DNA from: Methylohalomonas sp034521715
GTDB taxonomy: Bacteria > Pseudomonadota > Gammaproteobacteria > Methylohalomonadales > Methylohalomonadaceae
DNA length: 64,000 bases
Direction: 5' to 3'
NCBI GenBank assembly: GCA_034521715.1
Contig: JAXHLY010000004.1
Span: forward strand, 62,001-126,000
Below are positions 8,501-16,926 of this stretch, in pieces. The position numbers and the translations under genes were made by a program. The notes beneath the pieces are model-generated. The model was given only the letters and a program-made list of their open reading frames with translations, was not told the DNA's origin and did no database searches. Position 1 is the first letter of the stretch. The number at the start of each line of letters is the position of its first letter.

Positions 8501-9630
8501 ACTTGTGCACCGAGATCACGCTGAACACCTCCGAGGACGAGATCGCCGTGTGCAACCTCGGTTCGGTGAACCTTGCCCAGCACGTAACCGATGACGGTAT
8601 CGACCAGGCCAAGCTGGAAAAGACCATCGGCACCGCCATGCGCATGCTCGACAACGTCATCGACTACAACTATTACAGCGTGCCGCAGGCCCGGCGTTCC
8701 AACCTGCGTCACCGTCCCGTGGGTTTCGGCATCATGGGCTTTCAGGATGCGCTGTATAAACTCGGCCTGCCCTACGCCTCCGATGAAGCCGTCGAGTTTG
8801 CCGACCGCTCCATGGAAGCCGTCAGTTATTACGCCATCAAGGCGTCCACGGATCTGGCCGACGAACGCGGCCCGTACCCGAGTTTCCAGGGTTCGCTGTG
8901 GAGCCAGGGCATTCTGCCGCTTGATTCGATCCGCAAACTGGGTGAATCACGCGGCGAATACCTGATGGTCGATGATTCGACAACCATGGACTGGGACAGC
9001 CTGCGTGAACGGGTAAAAACCGTCGGCATGCGCAATTCCAACACCATGGCCATCGCGCCGACGGCCACGATCTCGAACATCTGCGGCGTCGGCCAGTCAA
9101 TCGAACCGACCTACCAGAACCTGTTCGTGAAATCGAACCTGTCGGGCGAGTTCACTGTGGTCAATCCGTACCTGGTCCGGGATCTGAAAAAACTGGGCCT
9201 GTGGGACGAAGTCATGGTCAACGACCTCAAGTACTTCGACGGCAGCGTACAGCCCATCGACCGCATCCCGGACGAGATCAAGCAGACCTATGCCAGTGCC
9301 TTCGAAATCGATCCGCGCTGGCTGGTGGAAGCGGCCTCGCGCCGGCAGAAATGGATCGACCAGGCCCAGTCACTGAACCTGTACATGGCCGAACCGTCGG
9401 GTAAAAAACTCGACAACCTGTACAAGCTGGCCTGGGTGCGAGGTCTGAAAACGACCTACTACCTGCGCTCGGTCGGCGCCACGCACGTCGAGAAAAGCAC
9501 GCTCAACAGCAGCGACGGCCGCCAGAGTCGCCTCAACGCGGTCGGCAACGGCGACAGCAGCGAAGCCGTCGGATCGGCAGCGCCGCAGGCCTGTTCCATC
9601 ACGGACCCTGACTGCGAGGCGTGTCAGTGA
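5572..9630 (+). CDS. nrdA: Class I ribonucleotide reductase alpha subunit with in-frame intein
   Basis: The 1352-residue precursor is about 974 residues without the intein. It reduces ribonucleoside diphosphates to deoxyribonucleotides with NrdB in the cytosol. Two ATP-cone regulatory domains open the protein (about residues 38-130 and 160-250). Catalytic features are LSSCYLTTV (first redox Cys), HSSNLCTEITLN (Asn-x-Cys-x-Glu, thiyl radical Cys) and AVCNLGSVNLA (second redox Cys). A C-terminal DCEAC pair shuttles electrons from thioredoxin or glutaredoxin. The intein sits between NQ456 and G835 of the extein motif NQ-GGKRKGA. A strong AGGAGG precedes the start. The whole 4-kb frame is intact, unlike nrdB. 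Confidence 0.96.
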   Translation: MEAAKLEEQSPEKAQENQVALEKTAHEVAAEITLHQPGEYKVIRRNGKVTSFDPNKISVAMTKAFLEVEGGTAAASKRIHEKVTELTQQVVNNVTRRLSGGGTVHIEDIQDQVELSLMRAGEQKVARAYVIYREARARERAEKDVKKNKTARSSETQATAINVTLADGSTRPLDVERMQAIVREACRDLTEVDGERIIKETLRNLFDGIAEKDVNHGLVMSARTLIEKEPNYSYVAAGLLLDGLRREALTFVENKHTEATQAEMTGLYPAYFARYIRRGAELELLDAELTRYDLDRLGQALKPERDLQFAYLGLQTLYDRYFIHSNGTRFELPQAFFMRVAMGLAINEIDREARAIEFYELLSSFDFMSSTPTLFNSGTLRPQLSSCYLTTVPDDLDGIFSAIKDDALLSKYAGGLGNDWSRVRAMGAHIKGTNGKSQGVVPFLKVANDTAVAVNQCFAPDTTVFTADGIRAIKDIKVGDLVLGQRGQYREVTDRLPYNQTDGMVEIRAKHALKPFKVTAGHPLWALKGVPMEQSGERTLRALESGRLQPAWTEAGDLEPGDYVAQVIPQETIPVPGFSDDDARLYGILLGDGHLSKDGQQWGVSGHPERDAHMQFVRAYLEQRGIHYWESARGETYAQIHWAAGRGVLRDATTGRITGAGAPTLPFAYDDIYDGQHNKRITRRFSHLPRSQTLNLIRGLLETDGGVSRDKEIYFTNTSQELTEGLRYQLLRLGIPCAGQYRERQQTHTGTRSDGSEIRFTGTVNAYDLRIPALPEVAEPVDCKPIKKRNWITWNGWLFTRVRAVKAIDPVPFVYDLKVEGDESYMTTAALAHNGGKRKGAMCAYLETWHLDIEEFIELRKNTGDDRRRTHDMNTANWIPDLFMKRVSEEGEWTLFSPNEVPDLHDLYGKEFEQRYAEYEAKADRGEIRNFKRMKAADLWRKMLSMLYETGHPWMAFKDPCNLRSPQQHTGVVHSSNLCTEITLNTSEDEIAVCNLGSVNLAQHVTDDGIDQAKLEKTIGTAMRMLDNVIDYNYYSVPQARRSNLRHRPVGFGIMGFQDALYKLGLPYASDEAVEFADRSMEAVSYYAIKASTDLADERGPYPSFQGSLWSQGILPLDSIRKLGESRGEYLMVDDSTTMDWDSLRERVKTVGMRNSNTMAIAPTATISNICGVGQSIEPTYQNLFVKSNLSGEFTVVNPYLVRDLKKLGLWDEVMVNDLKYFDGSVQPIDRIPDEIKQTYASAFEIDPRWLVEAASRRQKWIDQAQSLNLYMAEPSGKKLDNLYKLAWVRGLKTTYYLRSVGATHVEKSTLNSSDGRQSRLNAVGNGDSSEAVGSAAPQACSITDPDCEACQ
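6940..8073 (+). mobile_element. NrdA intein with LAGLIDADG homing endonuclease
   Basis: Residues 457-834 of the precursor are absent from ordinary NrdA. Splicing blocks are all visible. Block A is CFAPDTTVFTADG with Cys1. Block B is VTAGHPLWAL with the T-x-x-H motif. Block F is VYDLKVEGDESYMT. Block G is ALAHN with penultimate His and terminal Asn. Between B and F lie two dodecapeptide motifs, LYGILLGDGHLS and LIRGLLETDGGV, typical of a LAGLIDADG endonuclease, so this is a full-size intein. The first C-extein residue is Gly835 instead of the usual Cys, Ser or Thr, which is unexpected for the standard splicing chemistry. Confidence 0.93.
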
Positions 9631-9640
9631 TGGAAATACC

Positions 9641-9745
9641 GCGTCATCGCGAGGCGCGCAGCGCCGTGGCGATCTCGGCGGGAGAATATAAACATATTGA
9701 GCAAAGTACAACCTGTAGGAGCCGACTTCAGTCGGCGATGCGATG
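9641..9745. repeat. REP-like palindromic repeats between nrdA and nrdB
   Basis: Two short palindromic elements lie in the 227-nt nrdA-nrdB gap. GTCATCGCGAGGCGCGCAGC... at about 9643-9680 belongs to the same type as 12495-12585. TGTAGGAGCCGACTTCAGTCGGCG at about 9712-9735 is a GTAGGAGC-class REP hairpin (GCCGACT/AGTCGGC), related to elements at about 41130 and 41385. Such repeats are usual in intergenic gammaproteobacterial DNA. Confidence 0.55.
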
Positions 9746-9857
9746 CCTGGCATCAATTGCAAACGGTAATTCGCTTCCACAATACAGACTAAGGTAAGGC
9801 GTATCTTGCGAGATACGAGGCACGAACGACGAGATACGAATCAAAAGGGGTGTAAAG

Positions 9858-11134
9858 ATGTTGAACTGGGACGATCCCATAACGAGTGCAAAATCGGGCG
9901 GCAACGGCAGCAGCAAACAGGCCTATCAGCCGCAGCCGGACACCGGTCTGCAGGAATACGATGACAGCCATGAAGTGAATAACACCGACAGCCTGTCAGT
10001 GATCGGTGGTGATGTGGCCTCACCCACTCCGGATCTGGACGTGGCGCTCGCCGAGACACCGGCGGACGAACAGGCCGGCGTTACGGGTCTGGAACAGGTC
10101 GAGTTCGGCGCCGATCGCCTGTCGGTCGACGACAAGCGCATGATCAACTGCCGCGCCGACGTCAACCAGCTGGTGCCGTTCAAGTACAAGTGGGCCTGGC
10201 AGAAGTATCTCGATGCCTGTGCCAATCACTGGATGCCGCAGGAAATCAACATGAACGCCGACATTGCCCTATGGAAGAGCAATGACGGCCTGACCGAGGA
10301 CGAGCGCACGATCATCAAGCGCAACCTCGGTTTCTTCTCCACGGCCGATTCGCTGGTGGCCAACAACCTGGTGCTGGCCGTGTATCGCAACATCACCAAC
10401 CCGGAATGCCGCCAGTACCTGCTGCGCCAGGCGTTTGAAGAGGCACTGCATACGCATGCCTACCAGTACTGCATCGAGTCGCTGGGCCTGGACGAGGCCG
10501 AGGTATTCAACATGTACCGCGAGATCCCTGCGGTGCATGACAAGGCCGCCTGGGCCATGAAATATACCGAGAGCCTCGGCGACCCGGACTTCCGCACCGG
10601 CACGCCGGAAAACGATCAGCGCTTCCTGCGCGACCTGATCGCCTTCTATATCGTGTTCGAGGGCATCTTCTTCTACGTCGGCTTCGTGCAGATCCTGCTC
10701 CATGGGCCGCCGCAACAAGATGACCGGCTGTGCCGAGCAGTTCCAGTACATCATGCGTGATGAGTCCATGCACATGAACTTCGGCATCGACATGATCAAC
10801 CAGATCAAGATCGAGAATCCGCACCTGTGGACCGAGGAGTTCAAGCAGGAAATCATCGACATCATCAAGAACGGTGTCGAATACGAGATCCAGCTACGCG
10901 CATGACACCATGCCGCGCGGCGTGCTCGGCCTGAACGCAGCCGATGTTCGAGGAATACCTCAAGTTCATTGCCAACCGCCGCTGTGCATCCAGATCGGCC
11001 TGCCCGAGCAGTACCCGGGCGTCGACAATCCGTTCCCGTGGATGAGCGAGGTCATGGACCTGAAGAAGGAAAAGAACTTCTTCGAGACCCGCGTGACCGA
11101 GTACCAGACCGGCGGCGCCCTGACCTGGGACTGA
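9858..11134 (+). CDS. nrdB: Ribonucleotide reductase beta subunit (frame-disrupted)
   Basis: The radical-generating subunit partner of NrdA. Residues 1-279 read from ATG (MLNWDDPITSAKSGG) and include the diiron-site helices (RQAFEEALHTHAYQYCIESL, with Glu and His ligands). The rest needs four single-base corrections, near 10698, 10894 and 10943 (extra bases) and about 10983 (missing base). It then recovers MRDESMHMNFGIDM, MFEEYLKFIANRR and CIQIGLPEQYPG through to ALTWD and a stop. Each resumed frame matches NrdB, so the gene is probably intact in the organism. Expected length is about 425 residues. A low-complexity N-terminal extension precedes the conserved core. Confidence 0.9.
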
Positions 11135-11181
11135 GATTGAATACGCCAACCAACAGGCAAGCAAAGACTCTTAGCGGGGAA

Positions 11182-11240
11182 GTCGAGAGGGATCTCGACA
11201 CTTGCCTGGCACCCCCTGCCTCTTCCGGGTGCCAGGCTTT
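11182..11240 (+). terminator. Tandem hairpins after nrdB
   Basis: GTCGAGA-GGGA-TCTCGAC (11182-11199) is followed closely by a 10-bp perfect stem CCTGGCACCC/GGGTGCCAGG (11205-11214/11227-11236) and CTTTCTT. The second can act as a terminator. The two together, followed by a third hairpin at 11341, could also be a small structured RNA. Confidence 0.45.
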
Positions 11241-11340
11241 CTTATTCGTAAACCGGGTCCGTGTTGCCGGGCCCGGAATATCTCCTCCGGCGCTGTAATG
11301 CAGTCCTTGAGGATTCCTGCGTCGTTCAGTAGGCATCATG

Positions 11341-11370
11341 CCCGGGCACACCCCCTGTGCCCGGGTTTTT
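11341..11370 (+). terminator. Rho-independent terminator
   Basis: A 10-bp perfect stem CCCGGGCACA/TGTGCCCGGG with a 5-nt CCCCC loop is followed directly by TTTTT. It lies about 200 nt after the nrdB stop and ends the rightward nrd transcription unit before the IS30 element. Confidence 0.85.
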
Positions 11371-11406
11371 CTTTATCCATTTCACAAAATTAGCTTGGAT
11401 TCTACC

Positions 11407-12468
11407 AATAAGTGCAATTGAGTTATGCAGTCAACAGTTCCGTTGATTGCCCCAGTAATATTTCATTCGGTGTGCGATGGCCACGGGTTTTGCGTGGCCG
11501 ATTGTTCAAGCGGTTCATGACATGATCAATCTCGGCCTGTGTGACCTGGTTGAAATCAGTCCCTTTCGGAAAGTACTGGCGGATGAGGCCATTGGTGTTT
11601 TCATTGATGCCCCGTTGCCATGAAGCATAGGGATCGGCGAAGTAGACATCCATCGCTAATGCATCAGCCAGTCTTTCATGGGCCGCAAACTCCAGCCCAT
11701 TATCCAGGGTCAGCGTTCGGAAGGACCGCTTCAGGGTGCGCAGGCCAGCGACTGCCGCTTCGGCCAACTGCTCGGCCTGTTTACCGGCCAACTTGATAAT
11801 CATCGTATACAGGCTCTTGCGCTCAACCACGGTCAGCAGGGCACTCTGGCGGTTTTTGCCCATAACCGGTTCACCTTCCCAGTCACCCAACCGCGTCCGT
11901 CGGTCCACAACGGCTGGCCGTTCATGGATGCTGGTCCGGTTGGGGATGCGCCCACGCCGGTCATAATGGCCATAGCGCTTGCGATAGGGCTTCGAGGCGA
12001 CCCGCAAGTGTTGATAGAGATCGCCGCCGTTCACCTGGTCAGCATAGATGAATCGATACACGGTCTCATGGTTGCAGCCGGATACCCCGTCGGCCATCGC
12101 AGATAGGCGACGACCTGGGCCGGACTCAGCTCCTGGCGAATCAGCTGCCGGATCCAGTCGCCAACCTCGGCGGTCAGCTTGCAGGCCTTGGCCGCTGCCT
12201 GCCGGCGGCGACTCGATAACCGCTGCGCCTGGGCCGGTCGATAACCCCGCAGCCCCGTATTACGCTGCAGTTCACGGCTGATGGTGGCAGGATGCCGTTC
12301 CAGCATGGTCGCTATCGCCTGCTGCTCGTGGCCGGCTTTCCTGAGGACATAAATCTGGTATCGTTCATGCTCAGTCAGCTGTCTATAGTTCATAGTGCAA
12401 TTTCTCTTGGTCGGGAAAAAAGCCGAACTAGTGCAGCTGGCTCTTTACCTTAAGAAATTGCACTTATT
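11407..12468 (-). mobile_element. IS30-family insertion sequence, about 1.06 kb
   Basis: The element is bounded by a 13-bp perfect inverted repeat, AATAAGTGCAATT at 11407-11419 and its complement at 12456-12468. It contains one leftward transposase gene, and its length is typical of IS30 relatives. No clear target duplication is visible. It separates the nrd unit from the ankyrin gene. Confidence 0.85.
11423..12393 (-). CDS. IS30-family transposase (one frameshift)
   Basis: The N-terminal part (MNYRQLTEHERYQIYVLRKA, helix-turn-helix with HPATISRELQRNTG) and the C-terminal DDE domain lie in two frames joined near 12095. There one base appears to be missing between YLRW and DGVSGCNHETVYRFIY. 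Catalytic acids are visible in DWEGEPVMG, LTLDNGLEFAAH and ENTNGLIRQYFPKGTD. The total is about 320 residues. Whether the frameshift is real inactivation or a sequencing error cannot be told here. Confidence 0.88.
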
Positions 12469-12489
12469 AGGCGAATCCGCGTCTGATTA

Positions 12490-12590
12490 ATTGTTATCGC
12501 GAGGAACAAAGAGACGGAGTGATCTCGTAACTATTTGATTACTCAGTAACCAGATTACGTCGCTGCGCTCGCAATGACGAGTCTTCTGGA
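12490..12590. repeat. Imperfect palindromic repeat
   Basis: TTATCGCGAGGAACAAAGAG... at the left and ...CGCTGCGCTCGCAATGACGAG at the right form the two arms of an imperfect palindrome. It is of the widespread TCATTGCGAGGAGCGAAGC type, and the same family occurs in the nrdA-nrdB gap. Confidence 0.5.
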
Positions 12591-12715
12591 TTAATCAGAG
12601 GTTACTTGAAAATGGCAATGGGGGAGCGAGATATACCTCGACCCTACCGATTTTTAGCAAGCAATAAACTTCGGGATAATGACATTCACCCATCATCAGC
12701 CATGAGAATATATTT

Positions 12716-13579
12716 ATGACATATCGCCTATCCCTTATACATATCAGCGGCCTTTTGTTTTTAGTCTTTGTCGCATCAGTCGCGGCCATGGACGCACAAG
12801 AATTTCGCGAAACCAATCTGAAACTGCTGGAAGCTGCAGGAAATGGTGAAAATGAATTGATCCTGGATCTGCTGAAACAGGGAGCTTCTCTGAAGACCCG
12901 TAACCGTTTCGGTAATACCGCGCTGATCGATGGCGGCACGCGGAGGCCATGTTGAAACGATGGATTTGCTGATGGAATACGGCTCCGACATCCACCAGCC
13001 TAATGTAAAAGGCCGTACGGCATTGATTGAAGCTGCCGCATCTGGACACATGGAAGCCGTAAAAAGACTTGTTGTCTCTGGAGCCGAGATCAATCATGCG
13101 GATGCCCGGGGTATAACGGCACTCACAGAGGCCGTATATAATCATCATGCCACAATTGTGGAATATCTGCTGGAACAGGGGGCGGATCCGAACCACATCG
13201 ACGTTACCGGCAAGGGACCAGTAGTCTATGCCGCCAACAAGGGCCATGCGGATATACTGCAACTGCTCCTGGCAAACGGCGTGGACGTAGAACGTCGATA
13301 TGCGCATGACTTGACTGCCCTGATGTGGGCCGCTGGTAGTGGGCACCAGGATGCTGTTGAGAACTTGCTCGCAGCAGGGCGCCGACTCCAAACCTCAAAG
13401 ATGACCGTGGCCGTACGGCTCTGATGATGGCGGCTGTATCTGGTGCGGAAGATGTAGTTGAACTGCTATTGCAACAGGGTGCCGAAAAAGGAGAGACTGA
13501 CGACAGTGGCAAAACCGCATCGGACCTGGCAGAAGATGCAGGCCATGGGAACCTGGCTGCGAGACTGCGTAAACAGTAA
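12716..13579 (+). CDS. Exported ankyrin-repeat protein (frame-disrupted)
   Basis: An N-terminal signal peptide (LIHISGLLFLVFVASVAA, probable cleavage before MDAQEF) is followed by about seven ankyrin repeats (for example GRTALIEAAASGHMEAVKRL, GITALTEAVYNHHATIVEYL, LTALMWAAGSGHQDAVENLL). It is therefore likely a periplasmic binding protein. Two extra bases, near 12929 and 13392, split it into three frames that join perfectly into repeats. The expected length is about 287 residues. It lies beside a cytochrome c and a quinoprotein dehydrogenase, but on the opposite strand. The partner is unknown. Confidence 0.8.
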
Positions 13580-13617
13580 GTGCTAGTGGCTTATTGACAC
13601 AGATGGCACGACTGCCT

Positions 13618-14217
13618 TCAGTCGTTACCCTTTAAACCAGCCAGATAACTGGCCATAGCCTTCAGCTCTTCATCCTCGAAATCCTCCAGCAGGTTAGCAG
13701 TCATGGCCGGTGAATTACCGCGTCGTCCATGCTTGTAATCGAGCATGGTCTTGCTCAGGTATTCGACATGCTGCCCGCCCAGTCTCGGCGTACCGCTTGA
13801 TCCCTTGTAACCACCCAGATGGCATTGCACACATTGGCCGGAATTGCTGATTCGTTTGGCTATTGCTATTTCTTCCGGGCTAGCTTTGTGACAAATATCA
13901 GGCCATTCCTGCTCTGAAAAGTATTCTGCAATCAGCATCATCTCATCACGCTCCAACTGCTGGGCCATCGGTGTCATCACCGGATCTTCACGCCGCCCGC
14001 TTTTGAAGTCGCGAAGTTGCCTAAAATTATAATACAGATGCTGTCCGGCCAGGATGGGATACTTGGGATTATCTGAAGCACCTTTGTCACCATGGCAGGT
14101 CACGCACTGTTGGAGTTGATCACGGACAGGAGCATATTTATCCGCATCTTCAGCAAAAACGGGCATCATGACGGATAAAGAAAGGAACAGGCTGCTGATA
14201 TAGAGATGATTTTTCAT
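13618..14217 (-). CDS. Diheme c-type cytochrome (c4-like)
   Basis: About 199 residues from the ATG of MKNHLYISSLFLSLSVMMPV, a signal peptide ending before EDADKY. An in-frame extension to 14274 is not signal-like. Two heme-binding motifs, CVTCHGDKGAS and CVQCHLGGYKG, sit in two similar class I domains. Each is followed by a Met-containing region (DPVMTPMAQQL, NSPAMTANLLE) that may supply the distal ligand. It lies downstream of the quinoprotein dehydrogenase on the same strand, so it may accept its electrons. A terminator lies between them, implying its own promoter. Periplasmic. Confidence 0.88.
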   Translation of the reverse strand: MKNHLYISSLFLSLSVMMPVFAEDADKYAPVRDQLQQCVTCHGDKGASDNPKYPILAGQHLYYNFRQLRDFKSGRREDPVMTPMAQQLERDEMMLIAEYFSEQEWPDICHKASPEEIAIAKRISNSGQCVQCHLGGYKGSSGTPRLGGQHVEYLSKTMLDYKHGRRGNSPAMTANLLEDFEDEELKAMASYLAGLKGND

Positions 14218-14251
14218 GATATACATTAGACTCGAACAACACGGATTGTCC

Positions 14252-14287
14252 ATTAAAAAAGTACGGCTGCTCACGCAGCCGTACTTT
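14252..14287 (-). terminator. Terminator of the quinoprotein dehydrogenase gene
   Basis: A 13-bp perfect stem AAAGTACGGCTGC/GCAGCCGTACTTT with a 4-nt loop. On the minus strand it is followed by a run of Ts (AAAAAA on the plus strand at 14254-14260). It lies about 30 nt after the dehydrogenase stop and before the cytochrome gene. Confidence 0.85.
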
Positions 14288-14313
14288 GCGATTACTATAA
14301 TAAATGTTTTTCG

Positions 14314-16038
14314 TTACGGTAACGTAAACGCGATAATTTCGTTACCTCGCTTGTAGTCCAACTGCACGTTGCCGCCGGCACCGACCACAATATACTGCTT
14401 TCCTTTGACATTATAGGAAGCAGGTGGAGCGTTGACACCGGCTTTGGCTTCGTGCTGCCACATGACTTCTCCGCTGGTGGAGTTATAGGCCTTAAACAAA
14501 CCATTGCCTTCACCAGTGAACACCAGTCCGCCAGCAGTTGCGAGTACGCCGCCGATCATCGGCTGTCGGGTCTTGACCTTCCAGGCAATCTCGCCGGTAT
14601 TGTAGTTCACCGCGGTAACGTTGCCCCACTGTTCCTCACCGGGAATTACCTTGAAGGCACCGCCCAACCACAGATCGCCACCGGGATATTCCTGCTCCTC
14701 CACATGGTAAGTCATGGGCTGATGCAGATTGATAGCGTAGGTCAGGATGCCTGCCGGTTGGATCAATTGCCATCGGTGACCATTCTACACCGCCGTTGGC
14801 GCCGGGAAGCATGGGTGTGCCTTCCTTCGTCGGCAGCTTCCAGCGACCCTCCTGTGAGACCATTGCCTCGGAATGCCGGATCAGGCTGCAGTCATCGGCA
14901 CGATGCACATACACATAGCCCGTTTTACCGGCATGCAACACACCCTTGACCTTGTTGCCGTCCTCGTCTTTCACCTTGGTCAGGATCGGCGGGCTAACTG
15001 CATCCAAGTCCCAAACATCATGAGCGATATACTGGAAATGACACTTATAGTCGCCGGTTTCCAAATCAGCCGCCACTAGCGAGTTAGTATAGAGGTTGTC
15101 ACCGGGACGGATATCTCCGTACAGGTCGGGTGACGGATTACCGACTACAAAATAGACGGTATCAGTTTTGCGGTCGATGGCCATATTCTGCCATACACCA
15201 CCGCCGAGGGTCTTGTAACGAAATCACCACCATCCTTCCGCAACTTTTCCTTTTCGGCCTCGATATCCCGGTGCATATTCTTGCCGGTAGCGTCATGGGT
15301 CTGCCAGATACCTTCATGTCCTGATCGGATGGTGTGGAAGGTCCACTCCAGCTTGCCCGTTTCCGTATCGAAGGCCTTGACGAAACCGCGAACACCGTAT
15401 TCACCACCGTTGGTACCGATCAGGACCTTGCCGTCAACCACAGTAGGCGCCATGGTTTCACTGTAACCGAGAGACGGATCTGCGATCTGGGTTTCCCAGA
15501 CCTTCTTGCCGGTCTTGGCGTCCAGGGCCAGCAGCTTCGCGTCCAGCGTACCCATAAAGACCTTGTCTTTGTACGGGAATACGCCGCGGTTATTGGGCCC
15601 GCAGCAATAGACCGTAATCGGTCCCATATCATGTTCGTAATGCCATTTCTCCTTACCGGTCTCGGCGTCCACGGCATAGACATGGTTGAACGAACTGGTG
15701 ACATACATTGTGCCGTTCACCACGATCGGCGTAGTTTCCAGTGATTCCTTCACATCCATCTTGAAGGTCCAAGCTTTTTTCAGATCAGCTACGTTCTCGC
15801 GATTAATCTGGCTGGCGGGATAATACCGGGTCTGTTTGTAATTATGATTAGTATGCAGAAAATTATTGGCATCGCCCTCGGCGTGATCAAGCATATCTTG
15901 AGTAACGCTCTGCATATCTCCATAAACGGTACTACTCTCGGTCTCTTCCCCGGCGCCAGCCGCAGTGGCAAACAGTAATCCGCTGCCAAAGATTAGACTG
16001 AGGCATGTTAATTTTATTATATTCCAAATGCGCATCAT
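14314..16038 (-). CDS. PQQ-dependent alcohol dehydrogenase, lanthanide-type (frame-disrupted)
   Basis: A periplasmic quinoprotein of the methanol/ethanol dehydrogenase family, about 575 residues after joining three frames near 15220 and 14766. The signal peptide is MMRIWNIIKLTCLSLIFGSG, preceded by GGAGG at good spacing. Visible cofactor features are TVYCCGPNNRG (vicinal Cys-Cys), NGGEYGVRG (metal-ligand Glu), FVVGNPSPD (Asn) and HDVWDLDAVSP. In the last, the catalytic Asp is followed two residues later by a second Asp, the mark of lanthanide-dependent enzymes. It is clearly distinct from xoxF at 60-62 kb. The substrate is unknown. The diheme cytochrome downstream may be its acceptor. Confidence 0.88.
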
Positions 16039-16330
16039 CTCTATCCTCCACTAAAGTCTCTATCTGCGTGGACAGCTCCTGCATATATTCAAGAACCATT
16101 CACAATTTGCAGTCTAGCAGTTCGAATCCTCAGACACATACAAATTGATTATTGCATCCGGGGGGCTGAAGTAGATTGACAATAAATCTCCAGGCTATTG
16201 GGCTACCAGCTAAATTACTCAAATTCAATAAGTTACAAACTGCAATTCACTTAGATGTATAAAGTTCTTATCGAAAGCATAAACCGAATTACAATAGCAT
16301 ATGTGGTTTTGACTATGTGGTGATTATAAA
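16039..16330. other. AT-rich upstream region of the quinoprotein gene
   Basis: Apart from the GGAGG before the dehydrogenase start, I see no gene or clear operator here. The TTCGAATCC phrase near 16121 is not part of a tRNA fold. Confidence 0.4.
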
Positions 16331-16359
16331 ATGCCATTGGTTTCAGTAACATATCCAGG

Positions 16360-16560
16360 CACAACTCGCACGACTCTCCCGCTACACATTCATGCTCGCA
16401 CTGGCAGGCTCGGGCCTGCTGGCCGGCGTGCTGCTGTTGCTGGCGGCCAGCAGCTGAGCTGTGCCGACAACTCGTTTAACCGGAAGAGCAATCGGGTGCG
16501 GGCCCGGGTGGAACACGCCTTTAGCATCATCAAACATCTGTGGGGCTATCGCGCCGCGCA
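16360..16560 (+). pseudogene. Scar: membrane-protein tail plus IS5-type transposase fragment
   Basis: One frame encodes RYTFMLALAGSGLLAGVLL... ending at TGA (16455-16457), which looks like the last helix of a lost membrane protein. Immediately after, another frame reads FNRKSNRVRARVEHAFSIIK, the C-terminal signature of IS5-type transposases. It runs straight into the 320-bp direct repeat. Both are truncated, marking an old rearrangement point. Confidence 0.6.
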
Positions 16561-16873
16561 TTCTCTGACATATTTTTCAAAATATTCCTGTCAAATACAG
16601 CAACGAGGCCACGTTTCAAGTCAGCGCTAAGACTGCCGGCGGGATGATCGCTTCGATCAAATATTTCCCGGCACGAACCGATTAATAAATACTATCTTAT
16701 TTATGGAAATTCTTTATTTGTGTCTATCGACGCCACGAACTATAAATTAGGTAAGACTAAGGATTATCCGGCCGCGCTGTCGAAGCAAGGCAGTGCTTGC
16801 GTTTGCGGGGTCCCGCCCTCGCGAAACCGCCGGACCAATAGCCCTGGACATCATGCGTTGTCCGGATTTCGGA
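16554..16873. repeat. 320-bp direct repeat, copy 1
   Basis: This stretch reappears at 26521-26840 on the same strand, in register throughout (offset 9,967) with only scattered substitutions. It begins CCGCGCATTCTCTGAC and ends TCCGGATTTCGGA. It contains no convincing ORF. Copy 2 lies directly upstream of katG, so the unit probably includes or once included the katG leader. Copy 1 runs into the IS3 remnant instead. Confidence 0.9.
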
Positions 16874-16884
16874 TCGGCGAAAAG

Positions 16885-16919
16885 GGGTCGGAGTGAATAA
16901 TATATATTCACTCCGACCC
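16885..16919. repeat. Long perfect palindrome
   Basis: Arms GGGTCGGAGTGAATA (16885-16899) and TATTCACTCCGACCC (16905-16919) with a 5-nt AT loop. It sits exactly between the direct repeat and the truncated IS3 orfB. It may be an end structure of a mobile element or a strong transcriptional stop for both strands. Confidence 0.6.
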
Positions 16920-16926
16920 TTATTGT

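Noticed and set aside
9858..11134. Programmed frameshifting in nrdB
   Set aside because: Four separate shifts in one gene without slippery motifs do not fit programmed recoding. The same error type occurs throughout the window.
16110..16140. TTCGAATCC resembling a tRNA T-arm
   Set aside because: No acceptor, D or anticodon stems can be folded around it.
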